Assembly: GCF_000205165.1 (NCBI RefSeq)
Contig: NZ_GL883849.1
Location: 1 to 64,000 of the forward strand
Source of the DNA: Paraprevotella xylaniphila YIT 11841
Lineage (GTDB): Bacteria; Bacteroidota; Bacteroidia; Bacteroidales; Bacteroidaceae
Direction: 5' to 3'
Length of the DNA stretch: 64,000 bases
The position numbers and the translations under genes were made by a program. How positions within the stretch are numbered: position 1 is the first letter of the stretch; each line of letters opens with the position of its first letter. The notes below the pieces were generated by a model. The model made no database searches. It had not been told where the DNA came from and saw nothing but the letters and a program-made list of their open reading frames with translations. Positions 35,118 through 43,963 of this stretch are shown here, piece after piece.

Positions 35118-37406
35118 TTACTGGTTCTTTTTCTTCATCACGATGGCATCAATGACCGCTACGGCCGTGATGTTCACGATGTCGCGTACGGAACTTTCGA
35201 AGTCGGTGAAATGAATCGGTTTGTTCAATCCCATCTGAATAGGGCCTATCATTTCAATTTCGTCTCCATTCAGGGCTTGGAGTAACTGGTAACCGGCATT
35301 GGCCGAACTCAGGTTCGGGAATACCAAGGTGTTGACCTCCTTGCCCTGTAGGCGAGTGAACGGGTACTTACGGTCGCGAAGTTCATTGTTCATGGCGAAG
35401 TTCACCTGCATCTCCCCGTCGATGGGTAGGTTCGGGTAGTTCTCCTGCATATACTCTACGGCTTTATGGATGCTGGCCGGGCTTCCGCATGTGTCCGTCC
35501 CGAAATTGGAATAGGACAACATGGCGATGACCGGTTCGTGATTGAAGAAACGCACGGTCTTTTCGGATAGCCGTGCAATGTCTATCATCGTTTCCGTGTC
35601 GGGATGGCGGTTGATAAGCGTGTCTGCCAGGAAGTACGTACCTTTCTTACTGTTCATGATGTGCATGGTACCGAAATGGTTGTATTCCGGTTGTATGCCG
35701 ATGACTTCTTTGGCAACCTTGATGGTGTTGGAGTATTTGGTATACACTCCCGTGATGAATGCGTCCGCTTCGCCAGTCTCTACCATCATCATGCCGAAAT
35801 AGTTACGCTCGAACATCTTGTCGTTGGCTTCCTCGAATGTATAACCTTCGCGGGCTTTCTTCTCGGCCAATATCTTGGCATAACGTTCGCGGCGTTCAGC
35901 TTCGCGGTCGTGGCGCAGGTTAACGATTTCGATGCCTTCCAGGCTGAGGTCGAGTTCTTTCGCCAATTTCTCGATACGCTCGTCGTTACCCAACAGGATA
36001 GGATGGCAGATGCCTTCAGCCTTGGCCTCTACGGCGGCTTTCAGCATGTTGGGATGGATACCCTCGGCAAACACTACGCGTTGGGGATTGCGGCGGGCCG
36101 TATCTCTCAACTGGCGGGTCAGTTTCGACTCATATCCCATCAGTTCCTTCAAGTGGAGGGCGTAAACGTCCCAGTTTTCGATGGGCTTGCGGGCCACTCC
36201 GCTTTCCATGGCGGCTTTGGCCACAGCCATGGACACCTCGGTGATGAGGCGCGGGTCTACCGGTTTCGGAATGAAATATGAAGGACCGAAGGTGAGGTTG
36301 TTCACGTGGTAAGCCTCGTTCACTACGTCCGGCACGGGTTGTTTGGCAATGCCTGCGATAGCTCGTACGGCGGCCAATTTCATTTCTTCGTTGATGGCCG
36401 TGGCACCGGTATCCAACGCACCACGGAAGATATAAGGGAATCCGATGACGTTGTTAATCTGGTTCGGGTAGTCGGAACGTCCAGTAGCCATCAACACGTC
36501 GGGACGCGAATCCATAGCATCCTCGTACGAGATTTCGGGTACCGGGTTAGCCAATGCGAACACGATGGGCGACGGAGCCATGCTGCGCACCATGTCCTTG
36601 CTCAACACATTGCCGCGCGACAAGCCGAGGAATACGTCGGCACCCTTGATGGCTTCTTCCAACGTATGGATGTCCGTACGACTGGTGGCGAAGTAACGCT
36701 TCTGCTTGTTCAGGTCGGTACGGTCTTTTGAAATCACACCCTTGCTGTCCAGCATGACGATGTTTTCCAACCGTGCGCCGAGCGATACATACAGTTTTGT
36801 GCATGATACGGCCGAAGCCCCGGCTCCGTTCACAACGATTCTCACGTCTTCGATTTTCTTTCCTGCCACTTCCAACGCATTCAACAGTCCGGCACTGGAG
36901 ATGATGGCCGTACCGTGTTGGTCGTCGTGCATGACGGGGATGTCGAGTTCTTCTTTCAAGCGACGTTCGATTTCAAAGCATTCGGGTGCCTTAATGTCTT
37001 CCAGATTGATGCCGCCGAAAGTCGGGGCAATAGCTTTTACGGCCTGAATGAACTTTTCGGGGTCTTTTTCGTTTACCTCGATGTCAAACACATCAATGCC
37101 TGAGTATATCTTGAAAAGTAGTCCTTTTCCTTCCATTACCGGTTTGCCGGCCAATGCACCGATGTCGCCCAATCCGAGGACAGCAGTACCATTGGAAATT
37201 ACGGCTACAAGATTTCCTTTGGCTGTATAGCGGTAGGCATCCTGCGGGTTCTTTTCTATTTCGAGACAGGGTTCTGCCACGCCGGGCGAATAAGCCAGTG
37301 AAAGGTCCGTTTGTGTACTGTGGGGCTTGGTAGGCACCACTTCGATTTTTCCAGGCTTGCCTTGTTCATGATAGCGCAAAGCCATTTCTTTGGTTATTTT
37401 TGCCAT
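35118..37406 (-). CDS. maeB: NADP-dependent malic enzyme with phosphotransacetylase-like domain
   Basis: Oxidative decarboxylation of malate to pyruvate with NADP reduction. 762 residues. The N-terminal ~430 residues are the malic enzyme part (SLAYSPGVAEPC, DDQHGTAIISSAGLLNAL, VVNGAGASAVSC, FALANPVPEI). The C-terminal ~320 are a phosphotransacetylase-like domain (RVVFAEGIHPNMLKAA, MLSYSNFGT), which in MaeB binds acetyl-CoA for regulation rather than catalysis. A -7-like box TATCTTTG (minus, 37447-37454) lies 41 nt upstream. Confidence 0.93.
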   Translation of the reverse strand: MAKITKEMALRYHEQGKPGKIEVVPTKPHSTQTDLSLAYSPGVAEPCLEIEKNPQDAYRYTAKGNLVAVISNGTAVLGLGDIGALAGKPVMEGKGLLFKIYSGIDVFDIEVNEKDPEKFIQAVKAIAPTFGGINLEDIKAPECFEIERRLKEELDIPVMHDDQHGTAIISSAGLLNALEVAGKKIEDVRIVVNGAGASAVSCTKLYVSLGARLENIVMLDSKGVISKDRTDLNKQKRYFATSRTDIHTLEEAIKGADVFLGLSRGNVLSKDMVRSMAPSPIVFALANPVPEISYEDAMDSRPDVLMATGRSDYPNQINNVIGFPYIFRGALDTGATAINEEMKLAAVRAIAGIAKQPVPDVVNEAYHVNNLTFGPSYFIPKPVDPRLITEVSMAVAKAAMESGVARKPIENWDVYALHLKELMGYESKLTRQLRDTARRNPQRVVFAEGIHPNMLKAAVEAKAEGICHPILLGNDERIEKLAKELDLSLEGIEIVNLRHDREAERRERYAKILAEKKAREGYTFEEANDKMFERNYFGMMMVETGEADAFITGVYTKYSNTIKVAKEVIGIQPEYNHFGTMHIMNSKKGTYFLADTLINRHPDTETMIDIARLSEKTVRFFNHEPVIAMLSYSNFGTDTCGSPASIHKAVEYMQENYPNLPIDGEMQVNFAMNNELRDRKYPFTRLQGKEVNTLVFPNLSSANAGYQLLQALNGDEIEMIGPIQMGLNKPIHFTDFESSVRDIVNITAVAVIDAIVMKKKNQ

Positions 37407-37511
37407 TTTGTTATGATTTGGAATATATTCTTTCGCTAATACCGGACAAAGATACTAATAAAATTATATTTTGACGTGTTACAATCGCGTTTTTCATTAT
37501 ATTGTAAGCTC

Positions 37512-37545
37512 TTTGCTGCAAAACCAAAAGAAAATGATACCTTTG
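37512..37545 (+). promoter_or_regulatory. Promoter of the Sua5/YciO gene
   Basis: TTTG at 37512-37515 and TACCTTTG at 37538-37545, spacer 22 bp, slightly long. Start near 37552 and a purine-rich AAAAGGAAAGAAAG before the ATG. Confidence 0.5.
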
Positions 37546-37569
37546 TAAACTATAAAAAGGAAAGAAAGC

Positions 37570-38178
37570 ATGCTAATTAGAATTTATCCGGAAAATCCGA
37601 ACCCCCGTGAGATGGTCAAGGCCCTCAAAATGCTGAGAGACGGTGAGTTGATTATTTATCCTACCGACACGGTATATGCCATAGGATGCGATGCTCTGAA
37701 CGTACGGGCGGTGGAGAGGATTTGTGCACTGAAGGGAGTGAATCCACAGAAGAGCAACTTGTCGATTATTTGCTATGACTTGTCCAACATCAGCGAATAT
37801 GCGCAAGTCAGCAATGCTGCTTTCAAACTTTTGAAGAAAAACTTGCCGGGGCCGTTCACGTTCATTCTGCCCACGAGCAGCCGGCTTCCTAAAATATATA
37901 AGAATAAGAAAGAGGTGGGTATCCGTGTGCCGGACAATAGTATTGCGCGTGGATTGGTGGAGGGATTGGGGAATCCACTCCTCACGATGTCGGTGCATGA
38001 TGAGGACGAGATTATCGAATACTCTACCGATCCTGAGTTGATTCATGAGAAATACGAAGGCCGTGTGGCTTTGGTCATTGACGGGGGATATGGAGGTAGC
38101 GAGGCTTCAACGGTGGTGGACTGTGTGGACGATGCTTTCGAAATTGTCCGGCAAGGCAAAGGAGAACTTTTGTTTTAG
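37570..38178 (+). CDS. Sua5/YciO/YrdC-family L-threonylcarbamoyladenylate synthase
   Basis: A 202-residue enzyme of the family that makes threonylcarbamoyl-AMP for the t6A37 tRNA modification. Motifs are YPTDTVYAIGCDA, KSNLSIIC, LPGPFTFILP and GIRVPDN. The K-x-R-x9 N-terminal region is modified as in YciO-type members, so activity on tRNA should not be taken for granted. Its stop codon overlaps the stop codon of the convergent AraC gene. Confidence 0.85.
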   Translation: MLIRIYPENPNPREMVKALKMLRDGELIIYPTDTVYAIGCDALNVRAVERICALKGVNPQKSNLSIICYDLSNISEYAQVSNAAFKLLKKNLPGPFTFILPTSSRLPKIYKNKKEVGIRVPDNSIARGLVEGLGNPLLTMSVHDEDEIIEYSTDPELIHEKYEGRVALVIDGGYGGSEASTVVDCVDDAFEIVRQGKGELLF

Positions 38179-39050
38179 AAAGTCATACTTTTACGGAATT
38201 GTTGGGGGGATAGTCCGGTTTGTTTTCGGAAAAAGGTACCGAAGTAAGATGCGTTGGGGAAGTGTAGGTCATTGGAGATTTCCTGGATGTTCTTTTGGGT
38301 ATTTTTGAGCAGTGAAATGCTTTTGCAGATAATGGACTTGAATACGAGTTCTTGTACGGTGTATCCACAAATAGATTTAGATAATGCGGAAAGGTATTTG
38401 GGGGACAAGCATAATTTGTCAGCGTAAAAATCCACGCTTCTTTTTTGGGTGTAATGTTGTTCTATGAGTTGGATGAGGCGCATGAATATTTCGTTTTTGT
38501 GACCGATAGAATCTAATTTGGCGACAAGTTTACGATTGTAGATGGAACAGAGGCGATGGGTCAGGGCTAATAAAAGCAGTTTTTGTTCATAAAGGTTGAA
38601 TGAATCGTTTTCAGTGTGCAGGGTACTATTGAGCAGGTGCATATAGCGGATAACTTCAGCTTCTTCTCCAGTATTCCAGACATAGCAGGGTTCCGGCACG
38701 AATTTCATGTAGAGGTACATGGATACGACTAAGTTTCCCATGATGTTACGAAGTGTATCTGTTTTGTAGATGAGGATGAAAATCTTCAAGTCATTGGTGG
38801 ACTGTAATGCGCGGAAAGTTGAATTCTCCGGGATGAAGAGCGTCTCGCCTGCTTGTGCTTGAAAGTCTTTTTGGTTCAGTGAAAATGAAAAATGTCCTTG
38901 CAGGCATACAATTAACCCGACTCCGTTTGTTTCAAACGAGGTCTTTAAAATCGGGGGGAAATCAGTGAGAAATCCTTCCGAACTGCAAATGTTATGTCCT
39001 GCAGTTAAGCTGCGGTTTAGTTGGACTAAACGTTCTTTATGGTTTTCCAT
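38175..39050 (-). CDS. AraC-family transcriptional regulator
   Basis: A 291-residue regulator. An N-terminal cupin-like sensing part (VGLIVCLQGHFSFSL, AGETLFIPENSTFRAL) precedes a C-terminal double HTH (SVDFYADKLCLSPKYLSALSK, IQEISNDLHFPNASYFGTFF, FRKQTGLSPQQFRKS). It lies 22 nt after the MFS gene and is the last gene of the efflux operon, so it likely regulates that operon, perhaps with a substrate of the pump as effector (inference). Confidence 0.88.
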   Translation of the reverse strand: MENHKERLVQLNRSLTAGHNICSSEGFLTDFPPILKTSFETNGVGLIVCLQGHFSFSLNQKDFQAQAGETLFIPENSTFRALQSTNDLKIFILIYKTDTLRNIMGNLVVSMYLYMKFVPEPCYVWNTGEEAEVIRYMHLLNSTLHTENDSFNLYEQKLLLLALTHRLCSIYNRKLVAKLDSIGHKNEIFMRLIQLIEQHYTQKRSVDFYADKLCLSPKYLSALSKSICGYTVQELVFKSIICKSISLLKNTQKNIQEISNDLHFPNASYFGTFFRKQTGLSPQQFRKSMTF

Positions 39051-39072
39051 ACATGGCTTGCTAAACTTTTCG

Positions 39073-40713
39073 CTAAGTTAGCAATTTTCGTTTGGGATAC
39101 GGTATGATTAAGGTGAAAATTGTGCAGAAAAGGCAAGCATAGAGTGTCCACCCCGCCATTTCTTTGACGGCCGAAAGTGTGGCTTGTACCTGAATGCGGC
39201 CTTTGGTGGAAGTTGCCGCCATATTGATAGCTTCCGCTTTGCTTTTCCCTTGGTAGTACATTCCCTGAAGTGTGCCGTTGAACGAGGTAGAGGCATCTGG
39301 ATTTAGCATGTCTACGTTTTGAGCGTAACGTGTAATGTAATGTTGTTGCCGTTCTTGTAGCAAATTGCTGTAGACAGCTCCCCCTATGCTAGGTGCTAAC
39401 ACCATCCGTACGGTGAGCATTGTGCAAATCCACGTGGACAAGTATTTGTAGGGCATACGTTGGGTGGCATACGTTGGAATGAGGGAGTATAGCATCATCA
39501 TTCCAGTGGAGCGTATGATGACGGGGTATTTCATCCGTTCGTATAGTCCGGCGCTTTGAACCTCGAAATACATGAACATGGCTGAAAGTCCGAGTAAGAG
39601 GAAACCTCCGGCAAACAGGTATTTGAAGTGCACGCCTTTTACGCTCAGCCCGATGGTGAGCAGGCCGCCGATGGCGTAACCCGCCATGCACCAGTTGCCT
39701 AACGTGGCGTTTTGCCAATTGTCCAATTTCATGCCGATGCCGGTGAATACGTTGACAAACATGGCACTGGAGTTAAGGAACATGAGCAGAAAATAGAAAA
39801 GGATGCCCATACGGATGGTGCGCAGGCGCAATACTCCCAAGATATAATAGGGATTGCGGTGCATGCTTTCCAAATATATGAATAGCCCGGCTGATATTAC
39901 TCCCCCCACTGTGGCCCAACGGATGGTCGGGGCGTCATACCAATCCAAGACTTTCCCGTAGGTCATGATGTAGGTGAAGCACAGCAGCATGGTGCAGAAT
40001 ACAGTTGCATTGCCGAACTGTCTCATGTTGATGGGGAAGCGGTGGCTTTGGAACTTGTGATAGGGCATGGTGATGAAAATCACCAAGATGCTGAGCAACA
40101 GCATACCCATCATGAAGTAGTAGACATATTGCCATTCGTATTCAAAGGCCATCCAAGCAGTGATAGAGGTGCCAATCTGTCCCAAAATCATGAAGAACAA
40201 ATAGATTGCAGGTTGGGCGGCACTACGTTCAATGTCAAGTTTGTCCCAACCGTTTGCTGTTTCGGGTTCCATGCCCGGGGTGATTTTGAGATAAGCTTCA
40301 ATGCCTCCTGCATAAAGAATCAGCGTGAATAGGTTAACCATCATAAGTACCATGCGTAGGAATCCCATGAGCAGGCTGCACAAGGCTAATAAAAATACAC
40401 TGTCGGTCTTGGCGCAGATGAAACTGAAGATATACATGAGCGAGAAGCCGGCGAGGCACATCATTTTCTCACGTCGGATGAGGACCAGGCGGTAAAGGAA
40501 AGGTGCAAAGGCAGCCATGCCGATAGAGGTGGCAAAGTTGGTGAATTGGATGTGTTCGGAGATAATGCCTAATCCGCTCATCATTTCGGTACTGTTGACA
40601 GAGTATACTCCTCCTGCCGTGAGAATGGGTAGGAACAATAATACCAAAATGAGGATACCGAGAGGTTTGGGTACCCAATTATAGAACGGATAATTTTTCG
40701 GATAAGAAGGCAT
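39073..40713 (-). CDS. MFS drug/solute exporter (DHA2/EmrB-like)
   Basis: A 546-residue inner-membrane transporter with about 14 hydrophobic segments, typical length for the DHA2 class. It begins after a short polar N-terminus with PLGILILVLLFLPILTAGG. Together with the HlyD adaptor and TolC channel upstream it forms a three-part pump across both membranes. Substrate unknown. HlyD stop is 4 nt from this start. Confidence 0.82.
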   Translation of the reverse strand: MPSYPKNYPFYNWVPKPLGILILVLLFLPILTAGGVYSVNSTEMMSGLGIISEHIQFTNFATSIGMAAFAPFLYRLVLIRREKMMCLAGFSLMYIFSFICAKTDSVFLLALCSLLMGFLRMVLMMVNLFTLILYAGGIEAYLKITPGMEPETANGWDKLDIERSAAQPAIYLFFMILGQIGTSITAWMAFEYEWQYVYYFMMGMLLLSILVIFITMPYHKFQSHRFPINMRQFGNATVFCTMLLCFTYIMTYGKVLDWYDAPTIRWATVGGVISAGLFIYLESMHRNPYYILGVLRLRTIRMGILFYFLLMFLNSSAMFVNVFTGIGMKLDNWQNATLGNWCMAGYAIGGLLTIGLSVKGVHFKYLFAGGFLLLGLSAMFMYFEVQSAGLYERMKYPVIIRSTGMMMLYSLIPTYATQRMPYKYLSTWICTMLTVRMVLAPSIGGAVYSNLLQERQQHYITRYAQNVDMLNPDASTSFNGTLQGMYYQGKSKAEAINMAATSTKGRIQVQATLSAVKEMAGWTLYACLFCTIFTLIIPYPKRKLLT

Positions 40714-40717
40714 AGGC

Positions 40718-41809
40718 TCAGAATTTAGCTTTTACGATGACCATCATGCCGGCCGCCAGTTTTTCGTTGTCTTCTTTCGATAAGTTGGTGAAGTCTATCC
40801 GGACCGGAATCCTTTGTTGTATTTTCACGAAGTTGCCGGCTGAGTTGTCCGTCGGAACCAAAGAATACTTGGAGCCGGTGGCACCGGATATGGCGGTGAT
40901 TTTACCGCTGAAAGTCTTTTGGCTCACTGCATCTACCGTGATGGAAACTTCTTGTCCGACCGAGAGGTTTTCTATTTGCGTTTCTTTGTAGTTGGCGACG
41001 ACCCATTTTTGCGTATCAGGCAAGATATAGGTAATTGTCTGTCCGGCACTGATATATTGCCCTTCTTCCAAGGCCCTACGTCCCAATTTCCCGTCACACG
41101 GGGCTACGACTACGGTATAGGAAAGGTTCAATTTGGCCATTTCTAATGCGGCTGTGGCTCGTTGTATCGCCGCTTCTGCGCTTTGGCGGCGGTGCGATAC
41201 TTCGTTCACGCCGGAGAGGGCGGCCATGCGTTGGCGTTTGGTAGCTTCCAATTTTTTGCGGGTAGCCTCATATTCGGTCTCAATCTGTTCCAATTGGATG
41301 GGGGTGGCGGCATTACGTTTTACCAAATTTTCATAGCGTTGGCGGTCTTTTTCCAATTTGGCCAGACGGATTTCTATTTCCGAAATGGATGCGTCATATA
41401 CGGAAGCGGTGTTTTGGGTGGTCTGTAAGCTTGCTCCGATGATGGTTTGTCCGGCTAAGGCGTCTTTTAGTGCGGCTTCGGCTTCCATTACTCTGATTTT
41501 ATATTCACGGTCGTCCAAAACCAATAGCGTATCGCCTTTGTGTACGTCTTGGTGTTCGGTGAAATAGATTCTTTTGATATATCCCGATGCGCGTAGGTTT
41601 ACGGGGGATATATATTGTTCGATTTGTGCGTCGTTGCTAGTTTCCGTGTGTTTGTATCCGATGAAGAGGAAAATGACTTCGATGACCCCCCAAACCATGA
41701 CGGCAATACCCAACAGGCTGACGGCAATTTGCCAACGTCTCACTTTTCTTAGTTTTTGGGCTTTTTCCTGATGAGTCCCAGTTGTCTTGTTCGTATCTGT
41801 TGCTTCCAT
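40718..41809 (-). CDS. HlyD/EmrA-family periplasmic adaptor
   Basis: A 363-residue membrane-fusion protein. One N-terminal membrane helix (WQIAVSLLGIAVMVWGVIEV, about 27-46) is followed by the biotinyl-lipoyl half motif (DVHKGDTLLVLDDREY), a long coiled coil (about 110-220), and the returning barrel domain (VVAPCDGKLGRRALEEG, VGQEVSITVDAV). The sequence is typical of adaptors paired with MFS pumps. It lies 23 nt downstream of the TolC gene. Confidence 0.9.
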   Translation of the reverse strand: MEATDTNKTTGTHQEKAQKLRKVRRWQIAVSLLGIAVMVWGVIEVIFLFIGYKHTETSNDAQIEQYISPVNLRASGYIKRIYFTEHQDVHKGDTLLVLDDREYKIRVMEAEAALKDALAGQTIIGASLQTTQNTASVYDASISEIEIRLAKLEKDRQRYENLVKRNAATPIQLEQIETEYEATRKKLEATKRQRMAALSGVNEVSHRRQSAEAAIQRATAALEMAKLNLSYTVVVAPCDGKLGRRALEEGQYISAGQTITYILPDTQKWVVANYKETQIENLSVGQEVSITVDAVSQKTFSGKITAISGATGSKYSLVPTDNSAGNFVKIQQRIPVRIDFTNLSKEDNEKLAAGMMVIVKAKF

Positions 41810-41832
41810 TTTTACAATAGGGTTTATGTTTT

Positions 41833-43158
41833 TTATTTAACTAAGGAGTCCAATTGTCCGCTCAGTTTCATGAGCGTGAGCCGGGTAATCCGGTAGTTGT
41901 AATGCGCGCTGATATAGTTGTTTTGTGCTTCGCTCATCCGCATCTCGTCTTGTAGGACTTCTGTCATGGAAGCGATGCCTTCCCGATAGCGGTCGGAGGT
42001 GACTTCGTAAACATCTTCGGCCAACAAGTAGTTGTCTCTTTGTTTTTTGAAATTACGTTGATTGTTCAGCAGGTCACTGGTGGCGTTCAGGTACTGGGTT
42101 TGTAAGTTTTTCCGTGTGTCTTCTTGGGTAAGTTTGATGTTTTCAATATCCAAGAGGGCTTTACGTTTCTTGTAACGTTTGTCCAAACCGTCGAAAATGG
42201 GCACACGTAATGAGAGCCCCAGGCTCAGGGCGTCGTACCAGTGGTTGGACGGGCCAGAGTGAAACCAATGGTAGCCTTTGTCTGTATATGCTGAATACAT
42301 CCAGCTTCCGCTCAGGCTAAGTGAAGGTATATAGCCGTGGTTGATTATTTTTTTCTGTTGCTCTGCCAGGCGTTCTTGGGATTGTAGCATTCGGAGTTCG
42401 TATAAGTCTTCAGACAGGCCGTTGAACGAGTCTTGTGAAATCGTTTCGGTGTTGGCCGGGACTAATGCAATTTCTTTTTCTTCCGGATAGTCGAGAATGT
42501 ATTTCAGCATGTTGAGCTGTTGGATTAACATGGCTTGTGCGTTGTCATATTGCACTTGAAGGTTCTCTAAGTTGATATTGACGCGTTTGACATCTACGTC
42601 CAATGCCATGTCATTGTCGTAAAAGGCTTGTGTGATGTCTCTCAGTTCTTCCAATCGTGCGATATTGGCCTTGATGAGTGAAATCTGTTCCGTTGTGGTT
42701 TGTCCCAGATAATATATTTTGCAGATTTGCATGATGAGGTCTTCGCGTGCTTTTCCGTATGATAAGCGGCTGATCTCATCCATGGTTTTAGCGATGGATA
42801 CGGCTGTATAGACCGTTTGGTTGTAGAGGGGCATTTGTAATTGTACGCCCGCATTGGCACTGTATTGCAGGGTGTGGGTCACGTTATAGGGTACACCGTA
42901 CGATGAGCCGTCCGTTACGGAAACCGGAGGTCGCAGGTTGTCGTTGAAATTTGCGAATCCGTTGATTTGCGGCAAGAGTTTAGCCCGGTTTTCAGAGATG
43001 CCGTACTGGCTTTTCCGGATTTCGTTCCGTCTGTTTTGTAAGGACAAGTTGTTTTCGATGCCCCATTGCAGGCAACGTTCTAATGTCAGGGTCTCTTGTG
43101 AGTTCCCTTTGGCAATAGGCAGGCAAAATATAGAAAATATGAACAATAGCCTTTTCAT
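41833..43158 (-). CDS. TolC-family outer-membrane efflux protein
   Basis: A 441-residue outer-membrane channel protein. The signal peptide ends near AKGNS. The long amphipathic helices and two structural repeats (SLQNRRNEIRKSQYGI, TSDRYREGIASMTEVLQDEM, NYISAHYNYRITRLTLMKLSG) fit the TolC fold. It leads the efflux operon; a -7-like box TAACTTTG (minus, 43181-43188) lies 22 nt upstream of its start, so the leader is very short. Confidence 0.9.
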   Translation of the reverse strand: MKRLLFIFSIFCLPIAKGNSQETLTLERCLQWGIENNLSLQNRRNEIRKSQYGISENRAKLLPQINGFANFNDNLRPPVSVTDGSSYGVPYNVTHTLQYSANAGVQLQMPLYNQTVYTAVSIAKTMDEISRLSYGKAREDLIMQICKIYYLGQTTTEQISLIKANIARLEELRDITQAFYDNDMALDVDVKRVNINLENLQVQYDNAQAMLIQQLNMLKYILDYPEEKEIALVPANTETISQDSFNGLSEDLYELRMLQSQERLAEQQKKIINHGYIPSLSLSGSWMYSAYTDKGYHWFHSGPSNHWYDALSLGLSLRVPIFDGLDKRYKKRKALLDIENIKLTQEDTRKNLQTQYLNATSDLLNNQRNFKKQRDNYLLAEDVYEVTSDRYREGIASMTEVLQDEMRMSEAQNNYISAHYNYRITRLTLMKLSGQLDSLVK

Positions 43159-43240
43159 GATGTTTCCCCTATGTTTGTCGCAAAGTTAGCGGCTTATGGA
43201 TAAATAGGGGTATTCATAAATAGGTCTTTTATGTTCATAT

Positions 43241-43939
43241 TTACCTTTTCTTGTTCAGCCTTATACCTATTATATAATAGTGTGGGATATGGCGAAGTAT
43301 TTCGGCTTTCATTTCCGGGTCTATTTCGTTTTCACCGCAGAAACGGAAGAAGGTCGTGCCCGGTTCAGCCCATGCCGAGCCATATAGCAAGAGGGGTATT
43401 TTCATTTCATCGGCTGTTTGTATGGCATGGAAGGCAAATGGTCGTGTATGGTAGCTGTAGAAATCCCGTCCGTCGGCAGGATGTAAGGTGAATCTGAAAC
43501 CTTGCGTGCCGACGTTGGGGCAAGATATGCGGATTGCTGCAGTGGAATCGTTCTTTTCATCTTGTCGTATATAAATGGAAATCTCCTTGATGTTGTCCCA
43601 CTCTTTTTCCCCGTTAGGGATTTTGTAGGCCTTCCGGAAACCTTCCTTGTGTTCTTCCGGTATTTCGTCTAAAGAGCAGATATTCTTTCCCAAATCAAAG
43701 TGGTGTGTTCTGCCTGTTTTTTGGTGGTTTTTATATTCATCCACGTAGATTTCCATTTGATATGTGGCATCGAGGAACTGGCTCACATCGAAACGGTGTA
43801 TGTGGATGTCCATGTCTTCGAGCACATTGAGTACATCCTGCAATTGAGTTTCCATGTGCTTTACTGTATGTGTGGTTTGAGCTTGTATGGTGGTAAATAA
43901 AGACATACATAGCAATCCAACAGATAAAAATCTTTTCAT
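43241..43939 (-). CDS. Secreted protein of unknown function (possibly DUF5041)
   Basis: A 232-residue exported protein with a signal peptide ending near TIQAQ. The rest has no motif I can tie to a function; the stretch RFDVSQFLDATYQMEIYVDEY and SIYIRQDEKND resemble a Bacteroides-restricted uncharacterised family that I believe is catalogued as DUF5041, stated with low certainty. It ends the leftward group with the TlpA-like lipoprotein, 24 nt downstream. Confidence 0.45.
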   Translation of the reverse strand: MKRFLSVGLLCMSLFTTIQAQTTHTVKHMETQLQDVLNVLEDMDIHIHRFDVSQFLDATYQMEIYVDEYKNHQKTGRTHHFDLGKNICSLDEIPEEHKEGFRKAYKIPNGEKEWDNIKEISIYIRQDEKNDSTAAIRISCPNVGTQGFRFTLHPADGRDFYSYHTRPFAFHAIQTADEMKIPLLLYGSAWAEPGTTFFRFCGENEIDPEMKAEILRHIPHYYIIGIRLNKKR

Positions 43940-43963
43940 ATTTTAAATTTTATGTGATATCCT

